In this document: positions 51,015-59,534 of the stretch, piece by piece
Layout of the letters: every line of letters starts with the position of its first letter
Numbering within the stretch: position 1 is the first letter of the stretch
Assembly: GCA_963674685.2 (NCBI GenBank)
Contig: CAXXWT010000009.1
Coordinates: 124,001-188,000, forward strand
Reading direction: 5' to 3'
Source: G963674685 sp963674685
GTDB taxonomy: Bacteria; Lernaellota; Lernaellaia; JACKCT01
Length of the DNA: 64,000 bases
The notes under the pieces: generated by a model
The model's input: only the letters and a program-made list of their open reading frames with translations
Databases searched by the model: none
What the model was told of the DNA's origin: nothing
Position numbers and translations under genes: made by a program

Positions 51015-51418
51015 GGCGCAAACTCCCTTTGGACGCTTGTGGCGCGTCCTATTTTGTCGCCCCGAATGTGATGAATGCCCAAAATGGCAAATTGCAAAGC
51101 AAAAAACCACTTTCGATATATCACAAACATGATAAATTTGTCACTTTGCAATTCCTTGATTTTTCTTTCTTAGCAGAGTTTAAAGGGCAGGTGTTAAAGT
51201 ACGGTAATTCTCGATGAACCTTTTTTTTATTGGGAAGTCAGTGCGGATATGCTAACTTTCATTCGCGTGGGCCGTGAAAAGGGCTGAAAAAGGTTTTTCT
51301 TAAGAGAATTTTCAATGGAAATCAGCAATTTATGACGTAAGTCATATCACAAAAGCTTTTAGGCTCTTAATAGCAATCACTGGGTGCGTAATAAAAACAA
51401 TCATTGGAGGACTATTGC
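51015..51418. other. Divergent promoter region between the C25 protease and the DUF481 protein
   Basis: This 404-bp AT-rich stretch lies between divergent start codons and holds no supported gene. A CRP/FNR-family-like inverted repeat is listed separately. Several A/T runs (51220-51235 and 51290-51315) may be promoter elements, but no confident -35/-10 pair was found. Confidence 0.5.
51331..51346. promoter_or_regulatory. CRP/FNR-family-like operator upstream of the DUF481 gene
   Basis: TATGAC-GTAA-GTCATA is a perfect 6-bp inverted repeat with a 4-bp spacer. Its TGAC-N4-GTCA core has the geometry of CRP/FNR-type sites, including the DNR/NarR variant TTGAC-N4-GTCAA. It is 72 bp upstream of the start at 51419. 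Confidence 0.4.
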
Positions 51419-52327
51419 ATGAAAACAACATCGATTATCGCGGCTGCTTTATTTCTGACGCTTATCGCCGCCGTCGCTTATGCGCAAACCGGCGAAACAG
51501 CCGATCTTGACGCCATTGGAGAAGCGGAAAACGCCGAGAAGTTTCCCATCTGGTCCAGCTCCGGCTCCATCGGGTATTCCGCAACGGGAAAACGCATCAA
51601 CACCAACACATTGACCGGCGATTACAACCTCACGCGCCTGGGCACATGGACCAACAATATCCTCACCGGCGGCATCACTTACGGAGACGTCATGTATCCC
51701 GGCGGATCCCCGATCAAAAACGCCAATTCCTATTTCGGCAAGTACAAATTTGAAGGCTATCTGACGCGTTCCAAGAAACCTTATCTTTGGTCGTTGCTGG
51801 GAGCGCAAAGCGACGAGTTCCAGGGTTACTGGGGGCGCTACATCGCTGAGGCCGGCCTTGGTTACAGCTGGTTCGGAATCAAGCCAACTGTTCTTAAAAC
51901 GGAACTTGGCTACGCTTTTGTCGATACGAACTGGATCAACAAGGTGGAACTCGAAAACGGCGAGTTGCATTACTGGGAACCGACGCACAACGGCCTGGCG
52001 CGAATCATCGCTTCGATTCCCATCAAAAGCTACATCCTTTTCGCCGAGGAAACGGTTTACCGTCACAATACTGAAGATGAAGACGACTATACCGTCGAAT
52101 CGGAAACCAGCCTGTCTTTCAAACTGACCGGCAACCTGTCTTTCAAAACCCTTTACGATCTTACGTACACGAATCAGCCCGGCCTGGTCGAGGAACTTGA
52201 TCCGTACGGCAACGTCGTGACCTACGATGACGACGACAATATCCTGACGCCTGAAGTGGACGGCCTGGTTCCGGCGGAATACGTGGCGTATACGTGGACC
52301 AACGCCCTGGTTATCTCCTTCTTTTAA
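51419..52327 (+). CDS. DUF481-like outer-membrane protein
   Basis: The 302-residue product has a signal peptide (ending VAYAQ) and a run of amphipathic beta-strands ending in phenylalanine (VISFF), as in small outer-membrane barrels. GSIGYSATGKRINTNTLTGD and ELGYAFVDTNW fit the DUF481 (YdiY, salt-induced) family. The ATG at 51419 lies 8 bp after GGAGG. The next gene encodes a mechanosensitive channel 26 bp downstream, so the pair may respond to osmotic conditions (inference). Confidence 0.75.
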   Translation: MKTTSIIAAALFLTLIAAVAYAQTGETADLDAIGEAENAEKFPIWSSSGSIGYSATGKRINTNTLTGDYNLTRLGTWTNNILTGGITYGDVMYPGGSPIKNANSYFGKYKFEGYLTRSKKPYLWSLLGAQSDEFQGYWGRYIAEAGLGYSWFGIKPTVLKTELGYAFVDTNWINKVELENGELHYWEPTHNGLARIIASIPIKSYILFAEETVYRHNTEDEDDYTVESETSLSFKLTGNLSFKTLYDLTYTNQPGLVEELDPYGNVVTYDDDDNILTPEVDGLVPAEYVAYTWTNALVISFF

Positions 52328-52353
52328 TCAATTCACCCCCAAGGAGCGCAACA

Positions 52354-53220
52354 ATGGATATCAATCTGAAATCTCTTAGCGGACAGGAACTGACCTGGCT
52401 GAAAAAAGGCCAGGAGTGGCTGATTGAAAACGGCGCCGACTTCGTTGTGAACATCATCATCTTTCTTTTAATCATCATCATCGGGCGTTTTGTCATCAAG
52501 GGCCTGATCAAGGTCACGCGCAGGCTTTGCAAACGCTCAAGCCGCATTACGGAAACGCTGGAAAATTTCCTCGTCAGCGTCGTCGGAAAAGTCCTCTGGG
52601 TCGTTTTGCTCATGGTGGCCTTGCCGCGTCTGGGAATCGACATTGCTCCGCTGATCGCCGGTCTGGGCGTCACGGGTTTCATCGTCGGTTTCGCCTTCCA
52701 GGAATCCCTGGGGAATCTGGCGGCGGGCCTGATGCTGCTGCTCAACGCTCCTTTTAAAATCGGCGATTATATCGAAGCCGGTGGGCACGCGGGCGCCGTC
52801 AAGGAACTCAATCTGATGGCCACAACCTTGCTGACGCCGGACAATAAAAAGATCGTCATCCCGAACAGGGGAATCTGGGGCGGCTCCATCGTGAATTATT
52901 CCGCCATGGATACGCGCCGCGTGGACATGACCGTGGGCATTTCCTATTCCGCCGACATCGGCAAAGCCATCGAGGTCATCTCCGGCAGGCTGAAGAATAT
53001 TCCGCAGATTCTCCCCGAACCGGCGCCGATGATCGAACTGGTCGAGATGGCCGATTCATCTTTGAACCTCGTGGTCCGGCCCTGGGTGAATACCGCGGAT
53101 TACTGGGATGTATTTTTCGCCGCCAACCGAAGCATCAAGGAAGGCCTGGACGAAGCCGGCATCGAAATTCCCTTCCCGCAGGTGGATGTTCATCATCACG
53201 GAAACAGCGGGCAGGCATAA
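52354..53220 (+). CDS. mscS: MscS-family small-conductance mechanosensitive channel
   Basis: The 288-residue inner-membrane protein opens on membrane tension during osmotic downshift. It has three membrane segments, the pore helix GLGVTGFIVGFAFQESLGNLAAGL-type sequence (about residues 95-120) and the beta domain entry LLNAPFKIGDYIEAGG. The ATG at 52354 follows AAGGAG by 7 bp; the longer open frame begins inside the preceding gene. A terminator follows. Confidence 0.92.
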   Translation: MDINLKSLSGQELTWLKKGQEWLIENGADFVVNIIIFLLIIIIGRFVIKGLIKVTRRLCKRSSRITETLENFLVSVVGKVLWVVLLMVALPRLGIDIAPLIAGLGVTGFIVGFAFQESLGNLAAGLMLLLNAPFKIGDYIEAGGHAGAVKELNLMATTLLTPDNKKIVIPNRGIWGGSIVNYSAMDTRRVDMTVGISYSADIGKAIEVISGRLKNIPQILPEPAPMIELVEMADSSLNLVVRPWVNTADYWDVFFAANRSIKEGLDEAGIEIPFPQVDVHHHGNSGQA

Positions 53221-53252
53221 ATACGAATTCCGACGCTTTGGCGACAATGACG

Positions 53253-53282
53253 GCGGGATCATGGAAACGTCCATGATCCCGC
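53253..53282 (+). terminator. Intrinsic terminator after mscS
   Basis: GCGGGATCATGGA-AACG-TCCATGATCCCGC is a perfect 13-bp stem with a four-base loop, 33 bp after the mscS stop. The downstream tract (TGCTGTCTATATTT) is only moderately T-rich. It lies between convergent genes and could serve both. Confidence 0.75.
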
Positions 53283-53342
53283 TGCTGTCTATATTTCAAA
53301 GTCGGCGGCAATCCTTAAATTGAAGTCCGCGATTTTTAGACA

Positions 53343-54131
53343 TTATCCTCCGCATCCGCATCCCTGGTCGTCATTGTCGTCATCGTCTCCGTTGCTGCCG
53401 CCGACCTGTGCTACCCACTGGCCGATTCCGCAGGTGTCGTAAGCGATTTTGAAGAAACCGCCATCGCCCCAATCGGTTCCCCAATTATTCTTGGCGATCC
53501 AGGCGCCCTCGGAATCGTCCCATCCGATCAGCAGAACGAAGTGGTCGGCGACATAGTCGCCCTCGCACTTGTACACGCCGCCGGAGTAATCCTCGAACTC
53601 CGAATGCTCGTGGAACCAGGCCGTAACCGGCCCTTTCATCAGGGCGCGCTTGATGTCGTCATCCTCGGCCTTGTCTTCGTCCACCCAGGACCAGACGGGA
53701 ATCTTGGTGACGTTCTTTTCCCAATCGTCGCACCGATTGCAGGATTCCTGCTCCCCTTCATACGGAAAGCAATCCTCCGTAGGTAAGCCGGTGTCGCGTA
53801 TGAAGTCCAGCGCTTCGCCCATGTCGCCGCCGCACGTGCAATTTCCGTCGCCGCTGCAGGAAATGAGCGTTTGTTCTGAAAGATCGATATCGGGATCGGC
53901 GATGTTGTTTTGAATCGCATACCAGGATTCGGTCATCCCCGCCGCCGCGAACGCCCAGCAACTCGCGCATTCTCCCTCATTGCCCGGCGGCGTGACGAAG
54001 TTGTCGCCGTTGTCTCGCCAGTCGAGGGAGGAAGGCAGGTCGCTCGAATCCGTCGCCGACAGCAGGAAGGTCATCAGAATGAGTCCCGTCGCAACCATGA
54101 TAACACTCGACGAAGTTCCTTTCGCTTTCAT
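53343..54131 (-). CDS. Papain-family (C1A) cysteine protease with C-terminal poly-Asp/Cys tail
   Basis: The 262-residue product has a signal peptide and then goes directly into the mature papain fold (SLDWRDNGDNFVTPPGNEGE). The catalytic Cys58 lies in CASCWAF, His197 in VADHFVLLIGW and the Asn in WIAKNNWGTDWGDGG (N215). There is no inhibitory propeptide, unlike most secreted papains. The C-terminus is GDDDDNDDQGCGCGG, an acidic stretch with terminal Cys-Gly residues similar to the tails of the C25 protease and the GPLD-like enzyme. Confidence 0.88.
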   Translation of the reverse strand: MKAKGTSSSVIMVATGLILMTFLLSATDSSDLPSSLDWRDNGDNFVTPPGNEGECASCWAFAAAGMTESWYAIQNNIADPDIDLSEQTLISCSGDGNCTCGGDMGEALDFIRDTGLPTEDCFPYEGEQESCNRCDDWEKNVTKIPVWSWVDEDKAEDDDIKRALMKGPVTAWFHEHSEFEDYSGGVYKCEGDYVADHFVLLIGWDDSEGAWIAKNNWGTDWGDGGFFKIAYDTCGIGQWVAQVGGSNGDDDDNDDQGCGCGG

Positions 54132-54173
54132 ATGTGTCCTCCGCTGTCGCCGGTCATGGAAGAATGATCCGAC

Positions 54174-56261
54174 TCAGTCCGACAGGTTGTCGTAATATTC
54201 ATTCAGGAACATCGCCGCCCTGGTGGCATTTCCTACGAAGGCGTCAACCAATAAGATGTTCGGAAAAAGCGATTTTGTTATCTGATTGGAAGTATCTTTC
54301 GAAGTCGCCAATTCGTATATCTCGGCGTATAGATGCGGAATGGCGTGGGCGGACAGATCGAGAATGTTTTTTTCACAGCCGGATGCGTCCGTGTCGCTGA
54401 GCGTCAGGGTCCAGGAAAGCAAAAAGCCTTGATCCCAGGCATGATTGGCCGAATCGAGCATCAAGTCGATCTGATCGTCCCTCATGGTGTCATAATCTTC
54501 GGTATCGGAATAACTATCATGAAGATAAAAGCCATAGTCCATGGAATATCCCCACTGATATATTCCTCTTTCATGGTCCTCGATGTTTTGAACAACCAGA
54601 ATAATGTTTCCGTTTTTGCCGTCCGGTCCCATGGCCAGTATTTCGTTGACTGTTTTCTTTCTGATATCGCAATCTTCAGTGCTGCTGGTGGTGCATTTAA
54701 CCAGATGCCCCATCATGTCCAGATTATCCGCAAATTGGTAGGCAATAGTCTGTTTCGCGGTATTCGAGCACGAACCGTCGTTGCCCAGCCCCGGATATTC
54801 CATGCAGTTCCAAAGCTTCAGAATGACCACTTCCTGGGAATGGGAATCATCGCTGAAAAAATCGTCCAATGCATCGACAACGCTTTCCCATCCTTCGCCC
54901 ATACATCCCATATTGGAGCCGGCTACGTGTGCGGCATGGCCCAAGCCCCACTCAAAGCCGTCGTCGCTGCTGTGCGCCATCGCCCGAAGGTCGAAATACC
55001 TCGATCCTTTTTCCAACTGATAGGCGACATTCCCTTTCTGCGTAACCGTATTGCAGGAATATCCGTAATAGCAGTTATGCTTGTCGTCTTCGTTCATGGC
55101 CGAGTCATGAGATCCGGGCAAGGCTATTTCGAAAAGTGTTCTGTCCCCGATGACCGAGTTCATATTTCCCATCCAGCTGTCCAATTGAGTGTATTTCGGT
55201 TCCAGGTAAACGGGGGCGAGGTAATCGTAGAACCTGCCCCAGTTGTCGTTATAAGTTTCCGACTGCATCGTGCCGGCATGGGAAACGTGCTGGATGAAAA
55301 AGTATTTGTCCGTGTTTTCGCCGACAATGTAGAACCTATCGTTCGGCGGGTAGTAATAGTGAGTTATGGTTTTGTAATAGTTATGCCATGTGCCGTTGCC
55401 AGTTTCGAATCCAGTATCGTCCATTCCACCGGCGTTGTCTATTCTGGCAAGAAACCATGGACCGTAATAATGAGCATCCGATGCGTGGTAATCGTGCCTG
55501 TGGCCGAAAAGATATGTCTGATCCGGCGCCCTGTAAGAAGTGGCGACCTGCCAGCCGTGTCCCCAGTGCCCGCTGTCTTTTCGCCATAATTCGCCGTCAG
55601 TGGTGATGCAGTCCGTAATCCAGTAATGATCATTGTCGTCGATGGTATGGCCGAAAAAGCACGCCCTGTCGTCCTTATCCAAAGGTATCGGTGTAATTGT
55701 ATCGTAAAAATATGCGGCGGTTCCGTGGTCGGTCTCGTGGCCGAGGATTCCACCGGATTTGATTTCCTGTACGAACCACCAGTTGTCGTTGGAACTGTCC
55801 TGCGCAAAAATGAACGTCTTGTCGGCAAACATCAGGGGAATAAGCGTGTTGTATTTGTAAGCCCAGGAGCCGCGGTCGGTCTCAAGACCCATTTCGCCGG
55901 ACACATGGATTTGTTGGATAAAATACTCGTACCTGCCGTCGCTCTTGTTTCCGTGCCCCATGATAAACTGCTCGCCGTCGACAGTGAAATAGGTCATAAC
56001 ATCCCACTTATGACCATAGAATCCGCGGGTCATCTCGCCGGAAATCAATTTGTCGGTAAGCTGCTGCGTGAAATATGTGGAATCGCTTTGGTTGTAGCCG
56101 AACAAGGCGACTCCGTCGGCCAGGCGGTCCGGAGCGCCTCCAGCCGAAGGACCTTCATCCTCGTCATCGTCATCGTCACCGTTGTCGCAAGCGATGCCAG
56201 CAAAGACCAAAAGGGAGGAGATTGCGATGAAAGCCCATGCCGCTTTGCTGGATAGTTTCAT
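54174..56261 (-). CDS. Lipoprotein with beta-propeller-like repeats and PI-PLC-like phosphodiesterase domain
   Basis: The 695-residue product has a lipobox (FAGIAC), an acidic linker (DNGDDDDDEDEG), about six repeats of 45-55 residues with aromatic GxGTWxYxYDT phrases (residues 50-345) and a C-terminal TIM-barrel phosphodiesterase of the PI-PLC X type: LPGSHDSAM (first catalytic His, near 384), SRYFDLRAMA and GLGHAAHV (second His). Such domains cleave phosphatidylinositol or similar lipids. Asp at +2 after the lipidated Cys would be an inner-membrane signal in E. coli, but an acidic surface-export signal is equally possible. A GGAG site precedes the ATG. Confidence 0.75.
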   Translation of the reverse strand: MKLSSKAAWAFIAISSLLVFAGIACDNGDDDDDEDEGPSAGGAPDRLADGVALFGYNQSDSTYFTQQLTDKLISGEMTRGFYGHKWDVMTYFTVDGEQFIMGHGNKSDGRYEYFIQQIHVSGEMGLETDRGSWAYKYNTLIPLMFADKTFIFAQDSSNDNWWFVQEIKSGGILGHETDHGTAAYFYDTITPIPLDKDDRACFFGHTIDDNDHYWITDCITTDGELWRKDSGHWGHGWQVATSYRAPDQTYLFGHRHDYHASDAHYYGPWFLARIDNAGGMDDTGFETGNGTWHNYYKTITHYYYPPNDRFYIVGENTDKYFFIQHVSHAGTMQSETYNDNWGRFYDYLAPVYLEPKYTQLDSWMGNMNSVIGDRTLFEIALPGSHDSAMNEDDKHNCYYGYSCNTVTQKGNVAYQLEKGSRYFDLRAMAHSSDDGFEWGLGHAAHVAGSNMGCMGEGWESVVDALDDFFSDDSHSQEVVILKLWNCMEYPGLGNDGSCSNTAKQTIAYQFADNLDMMGHLVKCTTSSTEDCDIRKKTVNEILAMGPDGKNGNIILVVQNIEDHERGIYQWGYSMDYGFYLHDSYSDTEDYDTMRDDQIDLMLDSANHAWDQGFLLSWTLTLSDTDASGCEKNILDLSAHAIPHLYAEIYELATSKDTSNQITKSLFPNILLVDAFVGNATRAAMFLNEYYDNLSD

Positions 56262-56320
56262 GGAGTTCTCCTTTCAAGAAAATTCGACCACGCTGCCTTT
56301 GTGTTCGAAAATGATACATC

Positions 56321-57166
56321 TCAAGGTCTTTGAACTGAAACGAGGTCGATCGTGTAAATGTACGGCCAGCATTTGCCGGTGACGACCAGTTTGCCATCCT
56401 TGTCGGAAGTAATCCCGTTCAAAACATAAGGATACTTCAGTTTTTCGGGCTCGGGATTCAAGCCGGTCAGGTCGATCCAGCCCGTCACCTTTCCCGATTC
56501 CGGATCGATGCGCGCGATCAAATCGGACTGCCAGATGTTCGCGTAGACCCGTCCGTCGACGTATTCCAATTCATTCAGCCAGCCGATCGGCCCACGGTCG
56601 TCATGAACGATTACGTACCCGGTCTGCTTCTTGTCCTTTGGGTCCAGGAACAACAACGCGGCCGAACCGTTGGACATGATCAACCGTTTGCCATCCTGGG
56701 TCAGCCCCCAGCCCTGGGAAGGGTAGTGAAAGCTGCTTTTCTTCTCGAAAGTGTCCTTGTCGTAAGTGAAACCTGTGTTCGATTTGTAGGTGAGTTGGAT
56801 GATCTCGTTCCCGAAAACGGTAAGCCCTTCTCCGAAATGGAGCGGAGAGGTCTCCATCTTCTTGACCACAGCGCCGTTTTTCGGATCGATCTTCTGAATG
56901 TGGGATTTACCATACAAACCGGTGCCTTCGTAGAGAAAACCGCCGGTAAGGATCAAGCCCTCGGTGTAGGATTCCGTGTCGTGGGGAATTTTCTTTACGA
57001 CTTGGAAGGTGTAAACCGGCACAGTTGTCTGTTTGAGAACGTAATCACGCGAAACCTGGTCGTATGACTTTTTGCTGCTAGCCTCGTCGTACTTGTCGGC
57101 AAATCCAGTAGCTGCAACAAGCAGTAGAAAAATGACTGTGATGGGGATCAGACTCGTTCGACTCAT
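56321..57166 (-). CDS. Glutaminyl-peptide cyclotransferase (glutamine cyclotransferase family)
   Basis: The enzyme converts N-terminal glutamine of peptides to pyroglutamate. The 281-residue product has a signal peptide (ATGFADK) and a five-bladed-propeller type sequence with family motifs YTEGLILTGGFLYEGTGLYG, FGEGLTVFGNEIIQLTYKS, NELEYVDGRVYANIW and a closing YVLNGIT. Length is normal. It is secreted, has no poly-Asp module, and lies between two lipoprotein genes on the same strand. Confidence 0.88.
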   Translation of the reverse strand: MSRTSLIPITVIFLLLVAATGFADKYDEASSKKSYDQVSRDYVLKQTTVPVYTFQVVKKIPHDTESYTEGLILTGGFLYEGTGLYGKSHIQKIDPKNGAVVKKMETSPLHFGEGLTVFGNEIIQLTYKSNTGFTYDKDTFEKKSSFHYPSQGWGLTQDGKRLIMSNGSAALLFLDPKDKKQTGYVIVHDDRGPIGWLNELEYVDGRVYANIWQSDLIARIDPESGKVTGWIDLTGLNPEPEKLKYPYVLNGITSDKDGKLVVTGKCWPYIYTIDLVSVQRP

Positions 57167-57242
57167 ATCATATCCTCCTGTCGATTGTCGAACATGGTCA
57201 GGTCAACGGTCTCTCTATTTTTATCGCCGATTATTTACATCC

Positions 57243-59330
57243 TTACTGTGACAGCGTGAAATACAGGTCGTTTATGTACATATGTTGGTTTCCTTCCCAG
57301 TGGTGCCAAGCGTCGACATCACAATAGGAGTTTTGCCAGTCCGCCTCCGCCCTGCTGCCCAAGGAAATATAAAACAATTGGTCGTGGACCATTCCGACAG
57401 CAAGCCCACTCTTGTAGTTGACCGGCCCGCCTGAACTGTAGTCGTTTGCATGGAAGCTGACCCCGTGTTGGTTGTCGCACTGAAGCCATATATATGATCC
57501 CCACCAGCGGGTTCCCGGAGTGGCGCCTGAGATCAGGGTTCTGACTACATCGATGTCGTAGTTGGCGGTCAGGATCAGCGAATCGTCTCCAGCCCAGTAA
57601 TAGCTTCCGACGTTTGCATATTCCTCTCTGAAACCTCCCAACACATGGAAATAGTCATCGGGGTCCAAATAACGGCTGGGCCATGCATTGACATTTATAG
57701 TGTTATTAGTCTGAGTCCATGCCCCCGACGGATTAATCGTGTCGACCGGCTCTCCGCCCAAGTCATAACCCACAAATTGCATTTTGCTTTTCTCGTCATG
57801 CGTATGCTGGAGATACCAATGCCCTTTGTTTAGGGCGGGCGGATGCTGGATGTCCAGAGCGTGACCGTATGTTATTGATTTATCGCCGTCTTCCGGAACA
57901 AGACCCTTTGGATTGTATTTCCCTACTTTTACTGGAAAGACGGCGCGCTGTAAAAAATCATTGCGGTATGTATAGGCCTCATCTATCAATTCCCCAGATG
58001 TGTTATAAACACTGGAGTAATATTTGCTGTACAGTATCGAGGTTGCCTCGCTGACTGTGCCTGCTTCGATGTATGTACCAAATAAATTTCCGGGATGGAA
58101 CTGAACATAGGGACTTTCGGACAGTTTGTTCATCGTATGAGTATCGGTCAGTTCATAAACAGGTACGAAATATTCTGTTTGCCCCGATGGTTTATAAATC
58201 ATTCTTTTACAGGGAGCCGCAAAGTAATTGTCATTAAACGTATCTGGGTAGGATTTCACTCTCTCCGGACTGCCTACAACGCGATATACCAGCAGTTCCT
58301 GTCCGTCCGCTTCGGTGGTCGGGTCAGGCCTGTGCAACGGCGACAGCCATGCCGCGGTGAGGTCCGCTCTCCAGAAGATCGTATCGGAATCGGGTACAAA
58401 ATCCGTTAAGCTTTTATGTGGGTAGGCCGAAAGAGCCACAAAATATTCCACCGCTTCCAGAAAGTTTTCCACCTGATCTTTGATGTGCGCCACGTACCAC
58501 TTCATAAAATAAGGGGCATCCTGCGTGTAGCCGGGTATGGTGTGGCCGCTTGCCTCCCGGTATCTTAACGCTTCGACCATCAAGGTGGCTGCCCAGGTCT
58601 CATATCTGAGAACCGAGCCGAAGTAGTTTTCCAGTACGTAATAATAATTGAGCTGGTCGCCGTTGGCGTAGGCCTTTAGACCGGCAGTATCGGCAATAGC
58701 CCTTAAAACGCTGTCTGAAAGTCCGCTTTCACCGGTAAGGGCATTGTGTATGCCGACAAGCTGAGGAAAAACCCCATTCGAGTTATCGAGAATGTCTGTA
58801 GCAAGGCCGTGAAGCACCGCGTCGTCGGTAATCCACGTTCCAGTGTCATTTTGCAGACTAGTATAGTTTTCATAGTAGGCTTGTATCTGGTTCGTATAAG
58901 GCAGCAACCCCTGCTGTATAACGGTTTTTTCAATATCGCTGGTGTAAATTGCCATCAGTTTTTCGATTTGACTTAGCTGTTGGGCAAGATTATCGAGTTT
59001 GGCCTCGATGTCTAAAAGCAATGATTTCATTTCTGCCAGGTCGTCCAGTATTTCCTGGTCGGGATCCGGCCCGCCTCCGAAAATCGCAGACATAATCAAT
59101 CCGGCAGTCTCATCTCCGATAAGATCGGCAAAAGGAATTTCTGCGCCTTCCAACAGAGCTGTAAGTGCAGTGGTCGCTCCTGCCGAAGCAAGATCGTGAG
59201 TTATATCGTCGCCGCCCAGTACACCGTTATCGTCGTCATCGTCGTCATCTCCACAGGAAGTTAGTGGAAGCGCCACAACCGAAATGAGGAGGGCAAGCAA
59301 GATACTAATTCGGAACATCCACGTTTTCAT
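57243..59330 (-). CDS. Poly-Asp-linker lipoprotein with N-terminal coiled coil, unknown function
   Basis: The 695-residue product has a lipobox (ALPLTSCG), seven Asp residues and a GVLGGDDITHD linker, then a helical/coiled-coil stretch (DQEILDDLAEMKSLLLDIEA to SQIEKLMAIYTSDIE, about residues 85-140) and a large alpha-beta region with many aromatic residues. No family was recognised. The helical N-terminal part is reminiscent of alpha-helical pore-forming toxins, but this is only an impression. The ATG at 59330 has GGAG before it. A repeated operator-like word lies 105-150 bp upstream, beside the two-component genes. Confidence 0.6.
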   Translation of the reverse strand: MKTWMFRISILLALLISVVALPLTSCGDDDDDDDNGVLGGDDITHDLASAGATTALTALLEGAEIPFADLIGDETAGLIMSAIFGGGPDPDQEILDDLAEMKSLLLDIEAKLDNLAQQLSQIEKLMAIYTSDIEKTVIQQGLLPYTNQIQAYYENYTSLQNDTGTWITDDAVLHGLATDILDNSNGVFPQLVGIHNALTGESGLSDSVLRAIADTAGLKAYANGDQLNYYYVLENYFGSVLRYETWAATLMVEALRYREASGHTIPGYTQDAPYFMKWYVAHIKDQVENFLEAVEYFVALSAYPHKSLTDFVPDSDTIFWRADLTAAWLSPLHRPDPTTEADGQELLVYRVVGSPERVKSYPDTFNDNYFAAPCKRMIYKPSGQTEYFVPVYELTDTHTMNKLSESPYVQFHPGNLFGTYIEAGTVSEATSILYSKYYSSVYNTSGELIDEAYTYRNDFLQRAVFPVKVGKYNPKGLVPEDGDKSITYGHALDIQHPPALNKGHWYLQHTHDEKSKMQFVGYDLGGEPVDTINPSGAWTQTNNTINVNAWPSRYLDPDDYFHVLGGFREEYANVGSYYWAGDDSLILTANYDIDVVRTLISGATPGTRWWGSYIWLQCDNQHGVSFHANDYSSGGPVNYKSGLAVGMVHDQLFYISLGSRAEADWQNSYCDVDAWHHWEGNQHMYINDLYFTLSQ

Positions 59331-59434
59331 GTGATCTCCTGTGTAAAGCTGCAAGTGAGCCTGCTAAAGATTACCTTCCGAATAAAAATGACTACCTGAG
59401 GGAAATACTGTCACCGGCGCCTGAATCAAACAAG

Positions 59435-59480
59435 AGACAAAAATCTACAAAAGGTATTTTAATGTAGACAAAAATCTACA
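59435..59480. promoter_or_regulatory. Direct repeat AGACAAAAATCTACA, two copies 31 bp apart
   Basis: The 15-bp word AGACAAAAATCTACA occurs at 59435-59449 and 59466-59480, 31 bp (about three helical turns) start to start. The second copy with its left flank forms a perfect inverted repeat TGTAGA-CAAAAA-TCTACA. It lies upstream of the lipoprotein gene starting at 59330 and next to a NarL-type response regulator, which is a plausible binder. Confidence 0.5.
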
Positions 59481-59534
59481 GTATCTGATTTTTTATTAAT
59501 ATTGAGGAGGCGTGGTGGAGGGAAGGACTCTGTT

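Noticed and set aside
57243..59330. Pore-forming toxin assignment for the coiled-coil lipoprotein
   Set aside because: Only a helical stretch is reminiscent of such toxins; no motif or family match can be pointed to.
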